From: JAAUQA01 sp036351435
Lineage (GTDB): Bacteria; Pseudomonadota; Gammaproteobacteria; Competibacterales; Competibacteraceae
Assembly: GCA_036351435.1 (NCBI GenBank)
Contig: JAZBPA010000002.1
Location: 1-64,000 of the forward strand
Length of the DNA stretch: 64,000 bases
Reading direction: 5' to 3'
Shown here: positions 38,055 to 47,550 of the stretch, one piece after another
How the letters are laid out: each line of letters opens with the position of its first letter
Numbering within the stretch: the first letter of the stretch is position 1
The notes under the pieces: generated by a model
What the model was told of the DNA's origin: nothing
The model's input: only the letters and a program-made list of their open reading frames with translations
Database searches by the model: none
Position numbers and translations under genes: made by a program

Positions 38055-38912
38055 ATGGTTCAGGCTCACGGTGGATATTACGTTCCTCACGGTAGCCACT
38101 GGCCCATTATCGGTTCGGTCGGTTTGTTCCTGTTCATGCTCGGATTCGCCAGTTTATTGAATGGCGGTGGGGCATTCTGGATGTATGCCGGCGGCGCCGT
38201 TGTAATTTATATGGTGTTTGGCTGGTTTAGTACGGTGGTTCGTGAAAGCGAGAGTGGTACCTATAACGACCAAGTGGATCTTTCTTTCCGCTGGGGAATG
38301 GGCTGGTTCATTTTCTCTGAGGTGATGTTCTTCGCCTGTTTCTTTGGCGCGCTGTTCTACGTTCGTGAATACTCAGTGCCTTGGTTGGGGGGCGAAAGCC
38401 GGTTTATCACTCATGACTTGCTATGGCCCGGTTATGATGCGGTTTGGCCTACTAACGGACCGGGGGAAATCGGTGGCGAGTTTAAGCCTATGGGCGCTTG
38501 GGGTTTACCGGCGCTCAATACGCTCATTTTGCTGACCAGTGGTGTGACTGTGACCTGGGCTCATCATGCTTTGAAAGAAAATAACCGTAAGCATCTGATC
38601 TGGGGTCTGGCAGCAACGGTCGGTTTAGGCGCGTTGTTCGTGATTTTGCAAGCCATTGAATACTCTCATGCGATGCACGATTACAATCTGACCCTGCAAA
38701 GCGGCGTTTACGGTTCCACCTTCTATATGCTGACTGGGTTTCACGGCTTCCATGTGACCCTAGGGGCGGTTATTTTGGCGGTTGTGTTACTACGGGCGAT
38801 GCGCGGCCATTTCACCCCTGAAAAGCATTTTGCCTTCGAAGCGGCGGCTTGGTACTGGCACTTCGTAGACGTGGTATGGTTGGGCCTATTCGTCTTCGTT
38901 TACTGGTTATAG
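38055..38912 (+). CDS. coxC: Cytochrome c oxidase subunit III
   Basis: Core oxidase subunit that keeps subunit I stable during turnover. The 285-residue protein has seven predicted helices. It shows the family motifs GMGWFIFSEVMFFACFFGALFY, LPALNTLILLTSGVTVTWAHHAL, YGSTFYMLTGFHGFHVTLGA and EAAAWYWHFVDVVWLGLFVFVYWL. GGGGAGAA precedes the ATG. It ends the plus-strand structural gene set before a small gene in the opposite direction. Confidence 0.96.
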   Translation: MVQAHGGYYVPHGSHWPIIGSVGLFLFMLGFASLLNGGGAFWMYAGGAVVIYMVFGWFSTVVRESESGTYNDQVDLSFRWGMGWFIFSEVMFFACFFGALFYVREYSVPWLGGESRFITHDLLWPGYDAVWPTNGPGEIGGEFKPMGAWGLPALNTLILLTSGVTVTWAHHALKENNRKHLIWGLAATVGLGALFVILQAIEYSHAMHDYNLTLQSGVYGSTFYMLTGFHGFHVTLGAVILAVVLLRAMRGHFTPEKHFAFEAAAWYWHFVDVVWLGLFVFVYWL

Positions 38913-38929
38913 AGCCGACAGCGATCAAG

Positions 38930-38955
38930 CCCCTTTCCGATGGACGGGAGAGGGG
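38930..38955. terminator. Hairpin between convergent coxC and DUF2909 genes
   Basis: CCCCTTTCC (38930-38938) pairs with GGAGAGGGG (38947-38955), nine pairs including one G-U, loop of eight bases. Its location 18 bases past the coxC stop fits a terminator, but only a short T run follows, so efficiency is doubtful. Confidence 0.4.
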
Positions 38956-38968
38956 TTGCTCCAAGCGA

Positions 38969-39187
38969 TCAGGGAACAGAAGGGTAAACGCCGTGAGGTG
39001 TGATCAATCCGAAGGCATAGGCAACCATCAGCATCACAAATAATCCCACAGACAACGCGATCCGGATGGTGAGCGCCTTGAGAGTGCGGTTCGTGCCGCC
39101 TTTATCGTTGACGAGAAAGAAAAGTCCCGAACCTAAACTGGCCAATATAACCAGTAACATGATGACGACAATAATTTTGATAATCAT
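38969..39187 (-). CDS. DUF2909 twin-transmembrane protein
   Basis: A 72-residue protein of two membrane helices (about residues 2-25 and 42-64) joined by a charged loop with NDKGGTNRTLKALTIRI, the DUF2909 signature. The ATG at 39187 is chosen because the residues upstream in the frame do not match the family. In Pseudomonas a homologue occupies the same place between coxC and SURF1. Its function is unknown; constant association with aa3 oxidase genes suggests assembly or stability. Confidence 0.82.
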   Translation of the reverse strand: MIIKIIVVIMLLVILASLGSGLFFLVNDKGGTNRTLKALTIRIALSVGLFVMLMVAYAFGLITPHGVYPSVP

Positions 39188-39261
39188 GGGCTTTTCTCGG
39201 ACAGGAAATAAATCAATCGCCAGTATAATGCATTTTGACACAGTGATGACTAGCACCTGAA

Positions 39262-40017
39262 ATGCGTGCCTTTTCGATACGAGTTGGTAGTTTTTGGTTC
39301 AAACCGACGCTAATTCCTAGTCTCATTACTTTAATCGTATTTCCCTTATTGCTGAGTTTAGGTTTTTGGCAATTGAGTCGGGCCCATTATAAAGCGGCCC
39401 TGGAAATGGATTTCGCAGCGCAACTCAATTTACCCTATGTGCCCATTGAACAACTGGATTTAACGGCAAAGAATGTCCGTTATCGAAAAGTGTCAGCTAC
39501 CGGACGCTATGACGAGACACACCAGATTTTGCTGGATAATCAGGTGCTCAATGGGCGGCCGGGCTACCATGTGTTTACCCCTCTCAGGTTCGAGAGTAGC
39601 GCGCCAGCTGTTTTGGTTAATCGTGGCTGGGTTCCCTTAGGAGCTTCCCGGCAACAGTTTCCTGTTATCGATGTCACCGATGCCGAGGTCACCCTTAGGG
39701 GCCGGCTTGCGCAACCGGCTAATCCAGGGATGCGGCTCACCAACCCGAGCGGAGCTCAATGGCCGCAAGTCGTTCAGTATTTGGATTACGCTGAGATCGC
39801 GTCCACGCTAGGCTATGCACTGGCCCCGGTGGTGATCTTGCTGGATTCAAATATGTCTAACGGCTATCAACGAGACTGGCGGCCTACACCGGCCGGATTT
39901 GGACCGGAGCGTCACCAGGGGTATGCCGTGCAATGGTTCGCATTAGCTGCGACCCTGCTGATTATTTACTGCGTGGTGAATACCCAACGCAGTCATTCCG
40001 ATTCTTCTCAAGCCTAA
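39262..40017 (+). CDS. SURF1 family cytochrome oxidase biogenesis protein
   Basis: Inner-membrane factor for haem a insertion into subunit I. The 251-residue protein has an N-terminal helix (LIPSLITLIVFPLLLSLGFWQL), a periplasmic domain with VRYRKVSATGRYDETHQILLDNQVLNGRPGYHV and VLVNRGWVPLG, and a C-terminal helix (QWFALAATLLIIYCVV). This two-helix layout and the RGWVP motif define SURF1. It precedes the Sco-like gene by ten bases. Confidence 0.93.
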   Translation: MRAFSIRVGSFWFKPTLIPSLITLIVFPLLLSLGFWQLSRAHYKAALEMDFAAQLNLPYVPIEQLDLTAKNVRYRKVSATGRYDETHQILLDNQVLNGRPGYHVFTPLRFESSAPAVLVNRGWVPLGASRQQFPVIDVTDAEVTLRGRLAQPANPGMRLTNPSGAQWPQVVQYLDYAEIASTLGYALAPVVILLDSNMSNGYQRDWRPTPAGFGPERHQGYAVQWFALAATLLIIYCVVNTQRSHSDSSQA

Positions 40018-40027
40018 TCATTACGCT

Positions 40028-40636
40028 ATGTTGACTCAGATTCTCCCGCAAGATCCCACTCAGAGAAACAAGCTTTTTCTGTTATTCATCATCGCATTGT
40101 TTGCCGTTCCACTGGCTTTAGCCTGGGTGTTGGTTAGCAGTGTGAGCCCTGATAGCACCAAGAATCACGGTGAACTGCTAAACCCAGCCCAACCGGTACC
40201 CCATCTATCGGCCAGCCAAATCGATGGCCAGCCATTGACTAAAGCCGACTTGCGCGGCCGGTGGAATTTACTGTATATCGCTGGTACCAGTTGTGATGAA
40301 CGCTGCAAAACCGGTTTGTATGACATCCGCCAAGTCCGCGTAGCTCTGGGTAAGAACACGCCGCGCTCACAAACTCTGTTTTTATTGCAGGAAGCCCCAG
40401 ATGCTGAGTTGTTAGACTGGTTACAACGAGAACATGTTGGCTTGACGGTGGCTGTCGCTGATTCGCAAACCTTGAATTTTTTCACCCAAGCGTTTGCTGG
40501 TGATGCCGTCTTCGGTGACTGGATTTACCTAATCGACCCACTCGGAAATCTGTTCATGCGTTACAGCACCACCGTTGATCCGAAAGGAATTTTGGACGAT
40601 TTGCGCCATCTGTTGAAGATCTCCAAGATCGGGTGA
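40028..40636 (+). CDS. Sco-like membrane-anchored thioredoxin-fold protein of the cox locus
   Basis: A 202-residue protein with one N-terminal membrane helix (residues about 16-38) and a periplasmic thioredoxin-like domain. The Sco-type CxxxC motif is seen in YIAGTSCDERCKTGLYDIRQV. The histidine that completes the copper site of true Sco proteins is not evident; the matching region reads VFGDWIYLIDPLGNLFMRY. It corresponds by position to the uncharacterised gene before ctaA in Pseudomonas. A role in disulfide reduction or copper delivery for CuA is inferred. Its stop overlaps the ctaA start. Confidence 0.75.
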   Translation: MLTQILPQDPTQRNKLFLLFIIALFAVPLALAWVLVSSVSPDSTKNHGELLNPAQPVPHLSASQIDGQPLTKADLRGRWNLLYIAGTSCDERCKTGLYDIRQVRVALGKNTPRSQTLFLLQEAPDAELLDWLQREHVGLTVAVADSQTLNFFTQAFAGDAVFGDWIYLIDPLGNLFMRYSTTVDPKGILDDLRHLLKISKIG

Positions 40637-41643
40637 TGGTAGTGACGAAGACGACTTTCCAACGCATTGCACTAATTGCCACCATTCTCGCTTTATGTGT
40701 CGTCGTGCTGGGCGCTTATGTGCGGTTGTCCGATGCCGGTTTGGGGTGTCCTGACTGGCCGGGTTGTTACGGGCACGTGGGTGTACCTGAGAGTGAGCAA
40801 CATGTCGAGAAGGCGAATAGCGCCTTCCCAGAACGGCCGGTCGAAGTGGACAAAGCTTGGAAAGAAATGATCCACCGCTATTTCGCGGGGCTTCTAGGAT
40901 TGTTGATTCTGGCCCTTGCCGTCATGGCTTGGAAACGTCGCCATGAATCCGATCAACCCCTCGTCCTACCTTTGTTTCTGTTGGGCCTAGTCATTTTCCA
41001 GGCCCTATTGGGGATGTGGACGGTTACCCTGTTATTGAAACCCGTTGTTGTCATGGCGCATTTAATGGGGGGACTAACCACCTTGGCCTTGCTGTGGTGG
41101 CTGGTGTTACGCCAAAGCCGTCCGCCGTCCGTAACCGTGGATACACGCGGGTTGAAAATCTGGGCGTTACTGGGGTTATTGCTAGTGGTTTGCCAAGCTG
41201 CGTTGGGTGGCTGGACCAGCACCAACTATGCAGCTTTAGCCTGCCCTGATTTTCCCACTTGCCAGACTTACTGGTGGCCGCCGATGGATTTCAAAGAAGC
41301 GTTCGTTTTGTGGCGCGGGTTAGGCGTTTCTTATGAAGGCGGCGTACTCGACAATGATGCCCGTGTTACCATCCATATGGTGCACCGCTTAGGTGCAATG
41401 GTGGTTCTTTGTTTCGTCGGTTGGCTGATATGGAAACTCATCAACATTGCCGAACAACCGGTTCTACGTTTGACCAGTATTGCCATTGCCCTATTACTGG
41501 CCCTGCAAATTAGCTTGGGCATTGCCAATGTTGTTATGACTTTGCCCCTGCCTATTGCAGTAGCGCATAACGCAGGTGCGGCATTGCTGATTCTCGCATT
41601 GGTCACGCTCAATCACATAGTGAACCCAAGGAAAACGGTATGA
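40633..41643 (+). CDS. ctaA: Haem A synthase CtaA/COX15
   Basis: Oxidises the C8 methyl of haem O to a formyl group, giving haem A. The 336-residue, eight-helix protein shows the conserved [35 protein letters not shown] (haem His), the second-half equivalent [10 protein letters not shown] and [11 protein letters not shown]. The start is GTG at 40633 within the previous stop; ATG at 40636 would be nearly identical. The stop overlaps the ctaB start (ATGA). Presence of ctaA confirms an aa3-type rather than a bo3-type oxidase. Confidence 0.95.
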   Translation: MMVVTKTTFQRIALIATILALCVVVLGAYVRLSDAGLGCPDWPGCYGHVGVPESEQHVEKANSAFPERPVEVDKAWKEMIHRYFAGLLGLLILALAVMAWKRRHESDQPLVLPLFLLGLVIFQALLGMWTVTLLLKPVVVMAHLMGGLTTLALLWWLVLRQSRPPSVTVDTRGLKIWALLGLLLVVCQAALGGWTSTNYAALACPDFPTCQTYWWPPMDFKEAFVLWRGLGVSYEGGVLDNDARVTIHMVHRLGAMVVLCFVGWLIWKLINIAEQPVLRLTSIAIALLLALQISLGIANVVMTLPLPIAVAHNAGAALLILALVTLNHIVNPRKTV

Positions 41644-42554
41644 ACACGAATACTCAACTCATGCAAACAGCGAGTATCCGTCAGTACGGACGGGATTATC
41701 TGGAACTGACCAAACCTAAAGTTGTGGCTTTGATCACCTTTACCGCAATGGTGGGGATGTTTTTAGCTACGCCTGCGATGGTGCCCTGGACTGTGTTGAT
41801 CTTTGGCTCCCTAGGAATCGCTTTAGCTGCAGGTTCCGCCGCTGCGATTAACCATCTGGTGGATCGGCGCATCGACGCGATTATGGCGCGTACCAGTCAA
41901 CGGCCTCTGCCCAGCGGGCATCTTGATACCCGTCAGGTACTCCTGTTCGCCTGTGCGCTAGGCTTGGCCGGGATGCTGTTGCTGCTCACCTTTACCAACG
42001 TGCTTACCACGACACTGACGTTTTGCTCGTTGATCGGCTATGCGATTGTTTACACGATGTACTTAAAACGGGCGACGCCACAAAACATCGTCATCGGTGG
42101 CGCGGCTGGCGCTGCACCACCGTTGCTCGGTTGGGTGGCAGTCACCGGGCAACTCGAACCTGGCGCGTTCCTACTGTTTCTGATCATCTACATTTGGACC
42201 CCGCCACATTTCTGGGCACTGGCGATCCATCGCCGTAAAGAATACGCCAAAGCGGATATTCCCATGCTACCAGTTACTCACGGCGTGGAATTCACTCGCT
42301 TACATATTCTGCTATACACCATGCTGTTGGTGATCGTGACCTTGCTTCCCTTTCTAATCGGGATGAGTGGGGTACTCTATTTAGTCGGTGCGGTTTTATT
42401 GGGATTGCGTTTCCTATGGTTTGCCTTGAAGTTATTTGTCACCAAGGACGACCGTTTGGCGATGCCGACTTTTGGTTTTTCCATTATTTATCTGTTCGGG
42501 TTGTTTACTGCGTTGATGGTCGATCATTATTTATTGATCAATACTTTGCATTGA
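41640..42554 (+). CDS. ctaB: Protoheme IX farnesyltransferase (haem O synthase) CtaB
   Basis: UbiA-family prenyltransferase converting haem B to haem O. The 304-residue polytopic protein has [21 protein letters not shown], the first aspartate-rich motif [23 protein letters not shown] and the second region [18 protein letters not shown]. It overlaps ctaA by four bases and ends the oxidase operon; a senC/sco gene, which follows in Pseudomonas, is absent. A short AT-rich hairpin with a T run lies about 45 bases downstream but is too weak to call. Confidence 0.95.
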   Translation: MNTNTQLMQTASIRQYGRDYLELTKPKVVALITFTAMVGMFLATPAMVPWTVLIFGSLGIALAAGSAAAINHLVDRRIDAIMARTSQRPLPSGHLDTRQVLLFACALGLAGMLLLLTFTNVLTTTLTFCSLIGYAIVYTMYLKRATPQNIVIGGAAGAAPPLLGWVAVTGQLEPGAFLLFLIIYIWTPPHFWALAIHRRKEYAKADIPMLPVTHGVEFTRLHILLYTMLLVIVTLLPFLIGMSGVLYLVGAVLLGLRFLWFALKLFVTKDDRLAMPTFGFSIIYLFGLFTALMVDHYLLINTLH

Positions 42555-42680
42555 GCTGATCAGATTTCTGTGAATGTTGCCTGGTTGGCGACGATTCTTT
42601 GAGAATTTTTTCGACTTTCCCGGTCAAACTATTGGAATTCATATCGTTTACCAATGATGTTTTGATTTGGGGGGACAAAC

Positions 42681-43301
42681 ATGCACTGCTTATCTAACAA
42701 ACTGATCGCTACTTTTTTCGCGCTGGCTTTGTTGGCTATGGCCACACCACTGGTGCAAGCTACGCCGTCCGTCGGCGAACCAGCGCCTGAGTTTACCGGC
42801 ACTGACAGCAATGGCGTGAGCCATAAACTGAGCGACTTTCGCGGTTCTAACGTAGTCTTGGAGTGGACCAATCATGAATGCCCGTTCACCCAAAAACACT
42901 ATCGCACTGGCAACATGCAACAGCTGCAAAAAGAAGTTGCTGCCCAGGATATTGTCTGGTTATCAGTCGTATCCTCCGCGCCCGGTAAGCAGGGTCATGT
43001 GACGCCCGAACAAGCCAATGAATTAACCAAAAGTCGTCAAGCAGCTCCCACGGCTGTGCTGTTGGATTCCGATGGTACTATCGGTCGCCTGTACGGTGCC
43101 CGCACTACACCGCATATGTACGTGATTGATCCTGAAGGCACATTGGTCTATATGGGCGGTATCGACGATAAGCCCACGGCCGATTCCGCTGATATCGAAG
43201 GTGCGAAGAACTATGTGCGGGTAGCGCTCAATGCGCTTTCCGAGGGGCAACCCGTCGAATCCGCTGTGACCCGGCCTTACGGTTGCTCCGTAAAATACTG
43301 A
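42681..43301 (+). CDS. Periplasmic redoxin-domain (thioredoxin family) protein
   Basis: A 206-residue exported protein with a signal peptide (LIATFFALALLAMATPLVQA) and an AhpC/TSA-like thioredoxin fold. The sequence has VGEPAPEFTGTDSNG, the probable active cysteine in WTNHECPFTQKHY and RTTPHMYVIDPEGTLVYMGGIDDKP. It ends with PYGCSVKY, giving a second conserved cysteine at the very C-terminus. This arrangement is typical of a common but uncharacterised proteobacterial family. It stands where sco is found in Pseudomonas, 126 bases after ctaB, so it may be a separate unit. Confidence 0.82.
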   Translation: MHCLSNKLIATFFALALLAMATPLVQATPSVGEPAPEFTGTDSNGVSHKLSDFRGSNVVLEWTNHECPFTQKHYRTGNMQQLQKEVAAQDIVWLSVVSSAPGKQGHVTPEQANELTKSRQAAPTAVLLDSDGTIGRLYGARTTPHMYVIDPEGTLVYMGGIDDKPTADSADIEGAKNYVRVALNALSEGQPVESAVTRPYGCSVKY

Positions 43302-43316
43302 TCAATTAGTCCGAGT

Positions 43317-43889
43317 ATGCGTTTTTGGATTAGAATCGTTTGCCTGCTGCTGAGTCTGTTTGCTGCAGTAGGCGCTAAGGCGACGGATGAAACCACTGCA
43401 CTTTGGGATGCAGTGAGAAACGGTGGCCATATCGTAATAATGCGCCATGCGTTAGCGCCGGGTACCGGCGATCCGAGCCGCTTTCAATTGGACGACTGCA
43501 CTACACAACGAAACTTATCTGCAGAAGGACAACAACAAGCCCGTCGTACCGGCCAGGTGTTTCGAGATCGAGGTATTGAGATCGGTCAGGTGCTATCCAG
43601 TCAATGGTGCCGCTGTCTGGAGACGGCGCGCCTACTTGATCTCGGCCCGGTCGAACCCTTTCCGGTACTCAATTCTTTTTTCCGCCAACCAGGGCAGGGG
43701 CAAGAGCAGACTGCTGAACTGCGGCGATTCGTCAGCACCTCGTTTACCGGACCCTCAAAAGTGTTGATTACTCATCAAGTCAATATTACCGGCTTGACCG
43801 GGGTGTTTCCGCAATCCGGCGAAATGTTGGTGTTACAGCCTGATCCCAAGGAAGGTTTTAAGATGTCGGGTAGGATTCCCGCTTTTTAA
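43317..43889 (+). CDS. Exported histidine phosphatase family protein
   Basis: A 190-residue phosphoglycerate-mutase-like phosphatase with a signal peptide (IRIVCLLLSLFAAVGAKA). It carries the RHG-type motif IVIMRHALAPGTGDP, the segment RNLSAEGQQQARRTGQVF, the arginine in VLSSQWCRCLETARLL and the second histidine in VLITHQVNITGLTG. It is expected in the periplasm. The start ATG lies 15 bases after the redoxin gene, suggesting co-transcription. Its substrate is unknown. Confidence 0.85.
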   Translation: MRFWIRIVCLLLSLFAAVGAKATDETTALWDAVRNGGHIVIMRHALAPGTGDPSRFQLDDCTTQRNLSAEGQQQARRTGQVFRDRGIEIGQVLSSQWCRCLETARLLDLGPVEPFPVLNSFFRQPGQGQEQTAELRRFVSTSFTGPSKVLITHQVNITGLTGVFPQSGEMLVLQPDPKEGFKMSGRIPAF

Positions 43890-44113
43890 CCCGACTTAGA
43901 CCCGAACTTCGGGCACCGACTTACTCGTCAGCCAAAAATTCTACGGCAAGCCTGCCGATTTCCGATCCATTGAATGAATTGGAGGGATAACACATATCCG
44001 ATCCGTGGTAGAGAGTTCCATTGCGTTGCAATCAAATGACATGGCCGAACTTAACTACGAACGATGGGCTGTGCTAGCATGAATGGAAAATCAAACAACG
44101 TAGGAGCCTCATT

Positions 44114-44866
44114 ATGAAGGCAACAAAGGTAGACGCCGGCCAAGGTTGGCATTGGATCGTAGACGGCTGGCGGCTCTTCATTCAAGCGCCTGGTATGTGG
44201 ATTGTGATGCTGTTGATTTATCTCGGTATCAATATTGTCTTATCTTTTATCCCGTTGGTGGGGTGGGCTGCGACCACATTGATCGCACCTGCTCTGGTGG
44301 GTGGGATGCTTTACGGAGCGGCATCCTTGGATGGGGGTGAGGATTTGGCAATCCCTCAACTGTTCCGCGCCTTTCAGGATCAGGGACGTTTGGGACCCAT
44401 GTTGACTTTGGGTGCATTATTGCTGGGTTGTTACATCGTGATGGGATTGATCGTCGTGGGCGTGATCTTTGGCGGGGTGCTCGGCAGCGGAGCACTCAGC
44501 GGGAATTTGAGCGAAGAGCAAATGATGGGGCTCGCGTTGGGTTCGGGATTGGTTTTCGCGTTGATTGTGTTAGTGGTCAGTGTTTTTATTGCAATGGCAC
44601 TGTTTTACGCCATTCCTCTGGTCATGTTGGGCAGCCAATCGCCATTGACTGCGATTCGAACCAGTTTTTCAGCCTGTTTAACCAATTTCCTCCCCTTGCT
44701 GGTTTTTGGGGTGATTTATCTGGTGTTGGCAATTCTAGCGGTCATACCGTTCGGGCTTGGGTTTTTGGTGTTAGTGCCAGTTACTTTTGCGGCAATTTAT
44801 GTCAGCTACAGAGACGTGTTTCCAGACCAAGACACGGATCATGCTCCGTCGCTGACAAAATACTGA
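44114..44866 (+). CDS. BPSS1780 family membrane protein
   Basis: A 250-residue inner-membrane protein with about five helices. The family opening GWHWIVDGWRLFIQAPGMWI, the Gly-rich helix IVVGVIFGGVLGSGALSG and the C-terminal LLVFGVIYLVLAILAVIPFGLGFLVLVPVTFAA are visible. TAGGAG precedes the ATG. Function is unknown. The upstream 224 bases contain nothing I can identify apart from a small CCCG/CGGG hairpin at about 43901. It is followed by a clear convergent terminator. Confidence 0.82.
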   Translation: MKATKVDAGQGWHWIVDGWRLFIQAPGMWIVMLLIYLGINIVLSFIPLVGWAATTLIAPALVGGMLYGAASLDGGEDLAIPQLFRAFQDQGRLGPMLTLGALLLGCYIVMGLIVVGVIFGGVLGSGALSGNLSEEQMMGLALGSGLVFALIVLVVSVFIAMALFYAIPLVMLGSQSPLTAIRTSFSACLTNFLPLLVFGVIYLVLAILAVIPFGLGFLVLVPVTFAAIYVSYRDVFPDQDTDHAPSLTKY

Positions 44867-44885
44867 GTTGCAAAATATGCTACTC

Positions 44886-44928
44886 AATGCTGCCGTCATT
44901 TCTTGGGTGAACTGGTGACGGCAGCATT
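44886..44928. terminator. Bidirectional hairpin terminator
   Basis: AATGCTGCCGTCA (44886-44898) is a perfect 13-base inverted repeat of TGACGGCAGCATT (44916-44928) with a 17-base loop. It lies between the convergent BPSS1780 and PilZ genes, and a T-rich stretch follows on the plus side (TCTTTTATTTA), supporting intrinsic termination there. Confidence 0.7.
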
Positions 44929-44936
44929 CAAGTCTT

Positions 44937-45296
44937 TTATTTATAAAACCGAAACTTATTAATCAACTGTTGGATCTTTGCCAAGGTCAGCAGGTCGAGA
45001 TGATCGATTTGCAAACCATTGTCGTAAAAATCTGGATTCACGTCTTTACCGCTCCAACGACTATGGGCTTTTAGATGGAGCCTCTCCCGTTCACCCTCTT
45101 CATGAGGCACATCTACCCAGAGATCGAAATCTTGACCTTTCGGTAGCGGCCGATCACTGATCAACATTAAGCCACTTTCTGAGACATCGACAATATTGCC
45201 CAGCAATTCGCCGGTCCGTTGATCGAATACGCGCAAATAGAGAAATAGATGCCAGCGCTGCAGATTGCGCTTTTCAGGAAGGTCTGAGTTACTCAT
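44937..45296 (-). CDS. PilZ domain protein
   Basis: A 119-residue PilZ-type protein that may bind cyclic di-GMP. The N-terminus has RWHLFLYLRVFDQRTGELLGNIVDVSESGLMLI, with the PilZ (D/N)xSxxG motif seen as DVSESG, and RxxxR-like residues at EKRNLQR. The ATG at 45296 is preferred to a TTG three codons upstream. It is single-gene and convergent with the BPSS1780 gene. No flagellar, pilus or cyclase gene is nearby to suggest a target. Confidence 0.83.
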   Translation of the reverse strand: MSNSDLPEKRNLQRWHLFLYLRVFDQRTGELLGNIVDVSESGLMLISDRPLPKGQDFDLWVDVPHEEGERERLHLKAHSRWSGKDVNPDFYDNGLQIDHLDLLTLAKIQQLINKFRFYK

Positions 45297-45400
45297 GATA
45301 ATCAACTCTCAATTGTTATTGTGACAACAGGATGTCAGCGAGAACGGAAAGGTTGCTCCCCATATTTTTCGCCAATAGTCGAATTAGGAGAATGTTGCTC

Positions 45401-46324
45401 ATGCGTTATCATTTTCGTACTGCCGATGTTTTTACCGAGCGCCTGTTTGGCGGTAACCCGCTTGCAGTTTTCCCGGATGCGCGCGGTTTAACCGATAAGG
45501 ATATGCAGCGCGTAGCACGAGAATTCAATTTATCAGAAACCGTGTTTGTGTTCCCCGCCGTAAATACGGGAAATACCCGGCAATTGCGTATTTATACTCC
45601 TACCGCAGAAATTCCCTTCGCTGGTCACCCGACGATCGGTTGCGCGTATGTTTTAGCCGCTATCGGCGAAATTCCTTTGATCGGCGATATCACCCCTATT
45701 GTCTTTGAGGAACAGATAGGGCTAATCAAAGTATGGATAAGAGCGCGGGATGGTCAACCGGTATTCGCGCAATTAGCGGTAGCCAAACTACCGGAGTTTG
45801 GTCCGGAACCCCCACCCTTAAACGATTTGGCTCGTTTGCTGTCGTTGGATCCGGCTGATTTGTTGAGCGATTGCTGGACTCCTCAGGCGGTGTCCTGCGG
45901 CGTTCCATTTTTGTGTATCCCAGTCCGCAATCGGGATGTATTACGCAGAGTTCAACTGCGACTTGATGCATTACCAAAGGTGCTTGGGACGTATTGGACC
46001 CAATCCGTTTATGTGTTTACCGCAGACCCCGAATTACCGGGTTCGGATTGGCGCGTGCGTATGTTTGCCCCTTCTCTCGGAGTTGCCGAAGATGCCGCTA
46101 CCGGGGCAGCGGCAGCAGCTTTTGCCGGTTATTTGGCGGATCGCTCTGAAGCGGGCATGGGCACGTTGCGATGGGTTATCGAACAGGGCTTTGAAATGGA
46201 TCGCCCCAGCTTGCTGGAAGCGGAAGCCGATAAATCACAAGGGAGCACTACGGCGATCAGAGTGGGAGGCAGCGCCGTTGAAGTTAGCGAGGGTTGGATG
46301 GAGATTCCGGTTACCGAAGCTTGA
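45401..46324 (+). CDS. PhzF family isomerase/epimerase-like protein
   Basis: A 307-residue protein with the diaminopimelate-epimerase-like double fold. Family motifs are YHFRTADVFTERLFGGNPLAVF, the catalytic glutamate in FNLSETVFVFP, EIPFAGHPTIGCAYVL and the C-terminal RMFAPSLGVAEDAATGAAAAAFAGYL. The ATG at 45401 has AGGAG at ten bases, whereas ATG 45392 would be only one base from it. No phenazine genes are present, so this is one of the many generic PhzF homologues of unknown substrate. Confidence 0.88.
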   Translation: MRYHFRTADVFTERLFGGNPLAVFPDARGLTDKDMQRVAREFNLSETVFVFPAVNTGNTRQLRIYTPTAEIPFAGHPTIGCAYVLAAIGEIPLIGDITPIVFEEQIGLIKVWIRARDGQPVFAQLAVAKLPEFGPEPPPLNDLARLLSLDPADLLSDCWTPQAVSCGVPFLCIPVRNRDVLRRVQLRLDALPKVLGTYWTQSVYVFTADPELPGSDWRVRMFAPSLGVAEDAATGAAAAAFAGYLADRSEAGMGTLRWVIEQGFEMDRPSLLEAEADKSQGSTTAIRVGGSAVEVSEGWMEIPVTEA

Positions 46325-46421
46325 AGTTATGGCTTACTGGTGGGAGGTTGGCAGTTGGTTGACAGTCTGAAATATCAATGATTCTGGAGGTTTTTCAACT
46401 TACTGATTAAGCCGGTGTTTT

Positions 46422-46497
<76 letters not shown>

Positions 46498-46610
46498 GTT
46501 TGTTGCGGAGAAGTAAAAAGAATATTTATAAACAATCTAGGGCTGTCACGTCAAGAGAAAATCTAGTCTAAACTAAACTCAGCCCTGGTCGTTTGCAGGC
46601 CTTCGAACGA

Positions 46611-47471
46611 TTAGACTTTTTTCGGCAGACCTAATCGATCCCAAATCGCTGTGGTCAAGCGAAACTGATTCATCGTATAAAAATGCAACCCTGGTGCTCC
46701 TTGTTCTAAGAGATGATGACACATCTCGGTCACCACATCTAACCCAAAAGCGCGCAGCGATTCGAGATCATCACTGAAACTTTCCAGTCGTTTGCGGATC
46801 CAGCGGGGAATTTCCGCACCACAGCTATCGGAAAAGCGTGCTAATTGTTTGAAGTTCGTGATAGGCATGACGCCTGGTACGACGGGGATATCAATTCCGA
46901 GCCGCTCACAGCTATCGATAAATCGGAAGTAAGCGTCCGCATTGTAAAAATACTGGGTAATAGCGCTATCAGCACCAGCTTCTATTTTATGCTGGAAATG
47001 TGCAAGATCCTGCTCGACGCTGGCCGCTTGCGGGTGGAACTCTGGGTAAGCGGCTACTTCAATATGGAAATGATCGCCGGTTGCAGCGCGAATAATGGCA
47101 ACTAATTCGTTCGCATGGCGGAACTCGCCTGGATCGCGCATTCCGGAAGGCATATCGCCACGCAACGCAACAATACGACTAATGCCGTGATTACGATAAT
47201 TATCCAGCAATACATGAATATTTTCCTGAGTCGAACCGACGCAGGTTAGATGGGGTGCGGCTTCCACTTCACTTTCTTGTTGGATTTCCTGCACGATTTC
47301 GGTGGTTCGCTCGCGGGTGGTTCCACCGGCACCGTAAGTAACTGAGAAAAAGGCAGGCTTCAGCTTCTCTAATTCCAAGCGGGTGCGCCGCCATTTATCC
47401 AAACCTTCAGGGGAGTAGGGCGGGAAAAATTCGCAACTGAAAATCTTAGGGTGTTGTTTCTGGGAATTCAT
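46611..47471 (-). CDS. metF: Methylenetetrahydrofolate reductase MetF
   Basis: FAD enzyme making 5-methyltetrahydrofolate for homocysteine remethylation. The 286-residue protein has FSCEFFPPYSPEG, FFSVTYGAGGTTRERT, the FAD-binding GISRIVALRGDMP, EVAAYPEFHP, ADSAITQYFYNADAY and PGVMPITNF. The ATG at 47471 is chosen, since the upstream open frame is not conserved. It lies 79 bases after ahcY in the same direction, so the SAH riboswitch ahead of ahcY probably governs it too. With metK and ahcY it covers three steps of the activated methyl cycle. Confidence 0.95.
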   Translation of the reverse strand: MNSQKQHPKIFSCEFFPPYSPEGLDKWRRTRLELEKLKPAFFSVTYGAGGTTRERTTEIVQEIQQESEVEAAPHLTCVGSTQENIHVLLDNYRNHGISRIVALRGDMPSGMRDPGEFRHANELVAIIRAATGDHFHIEVAAYPEFHPQAASVEQDLAHFQHKIEAGADSAITQYFYNADAYFRFIDSCERLGIDIPVVPGVMPITNFKQLARFSDSCGAEIPRWIRKRLESFSDDLESLRAFGLDVVTEMCHHLLEQGAPGLHFYTMNQFRLTTAIWDRLGLPKKV

Positions 47472-47550
47472 AAATATGATGGGTAAAGACGCGCTCAGCC
47501 CTACGCGATACGCAGGGCTGAGCAACAATTGAGTTTAGCTAACAGATGGA

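Noticed and set aside
42587..42612. Terminator after ctaB (ATTCT-TTG-AGAAT followed by T run)
   Set aside because: The stem is only five A-T-rich pairs, too weak to support without transcript data.
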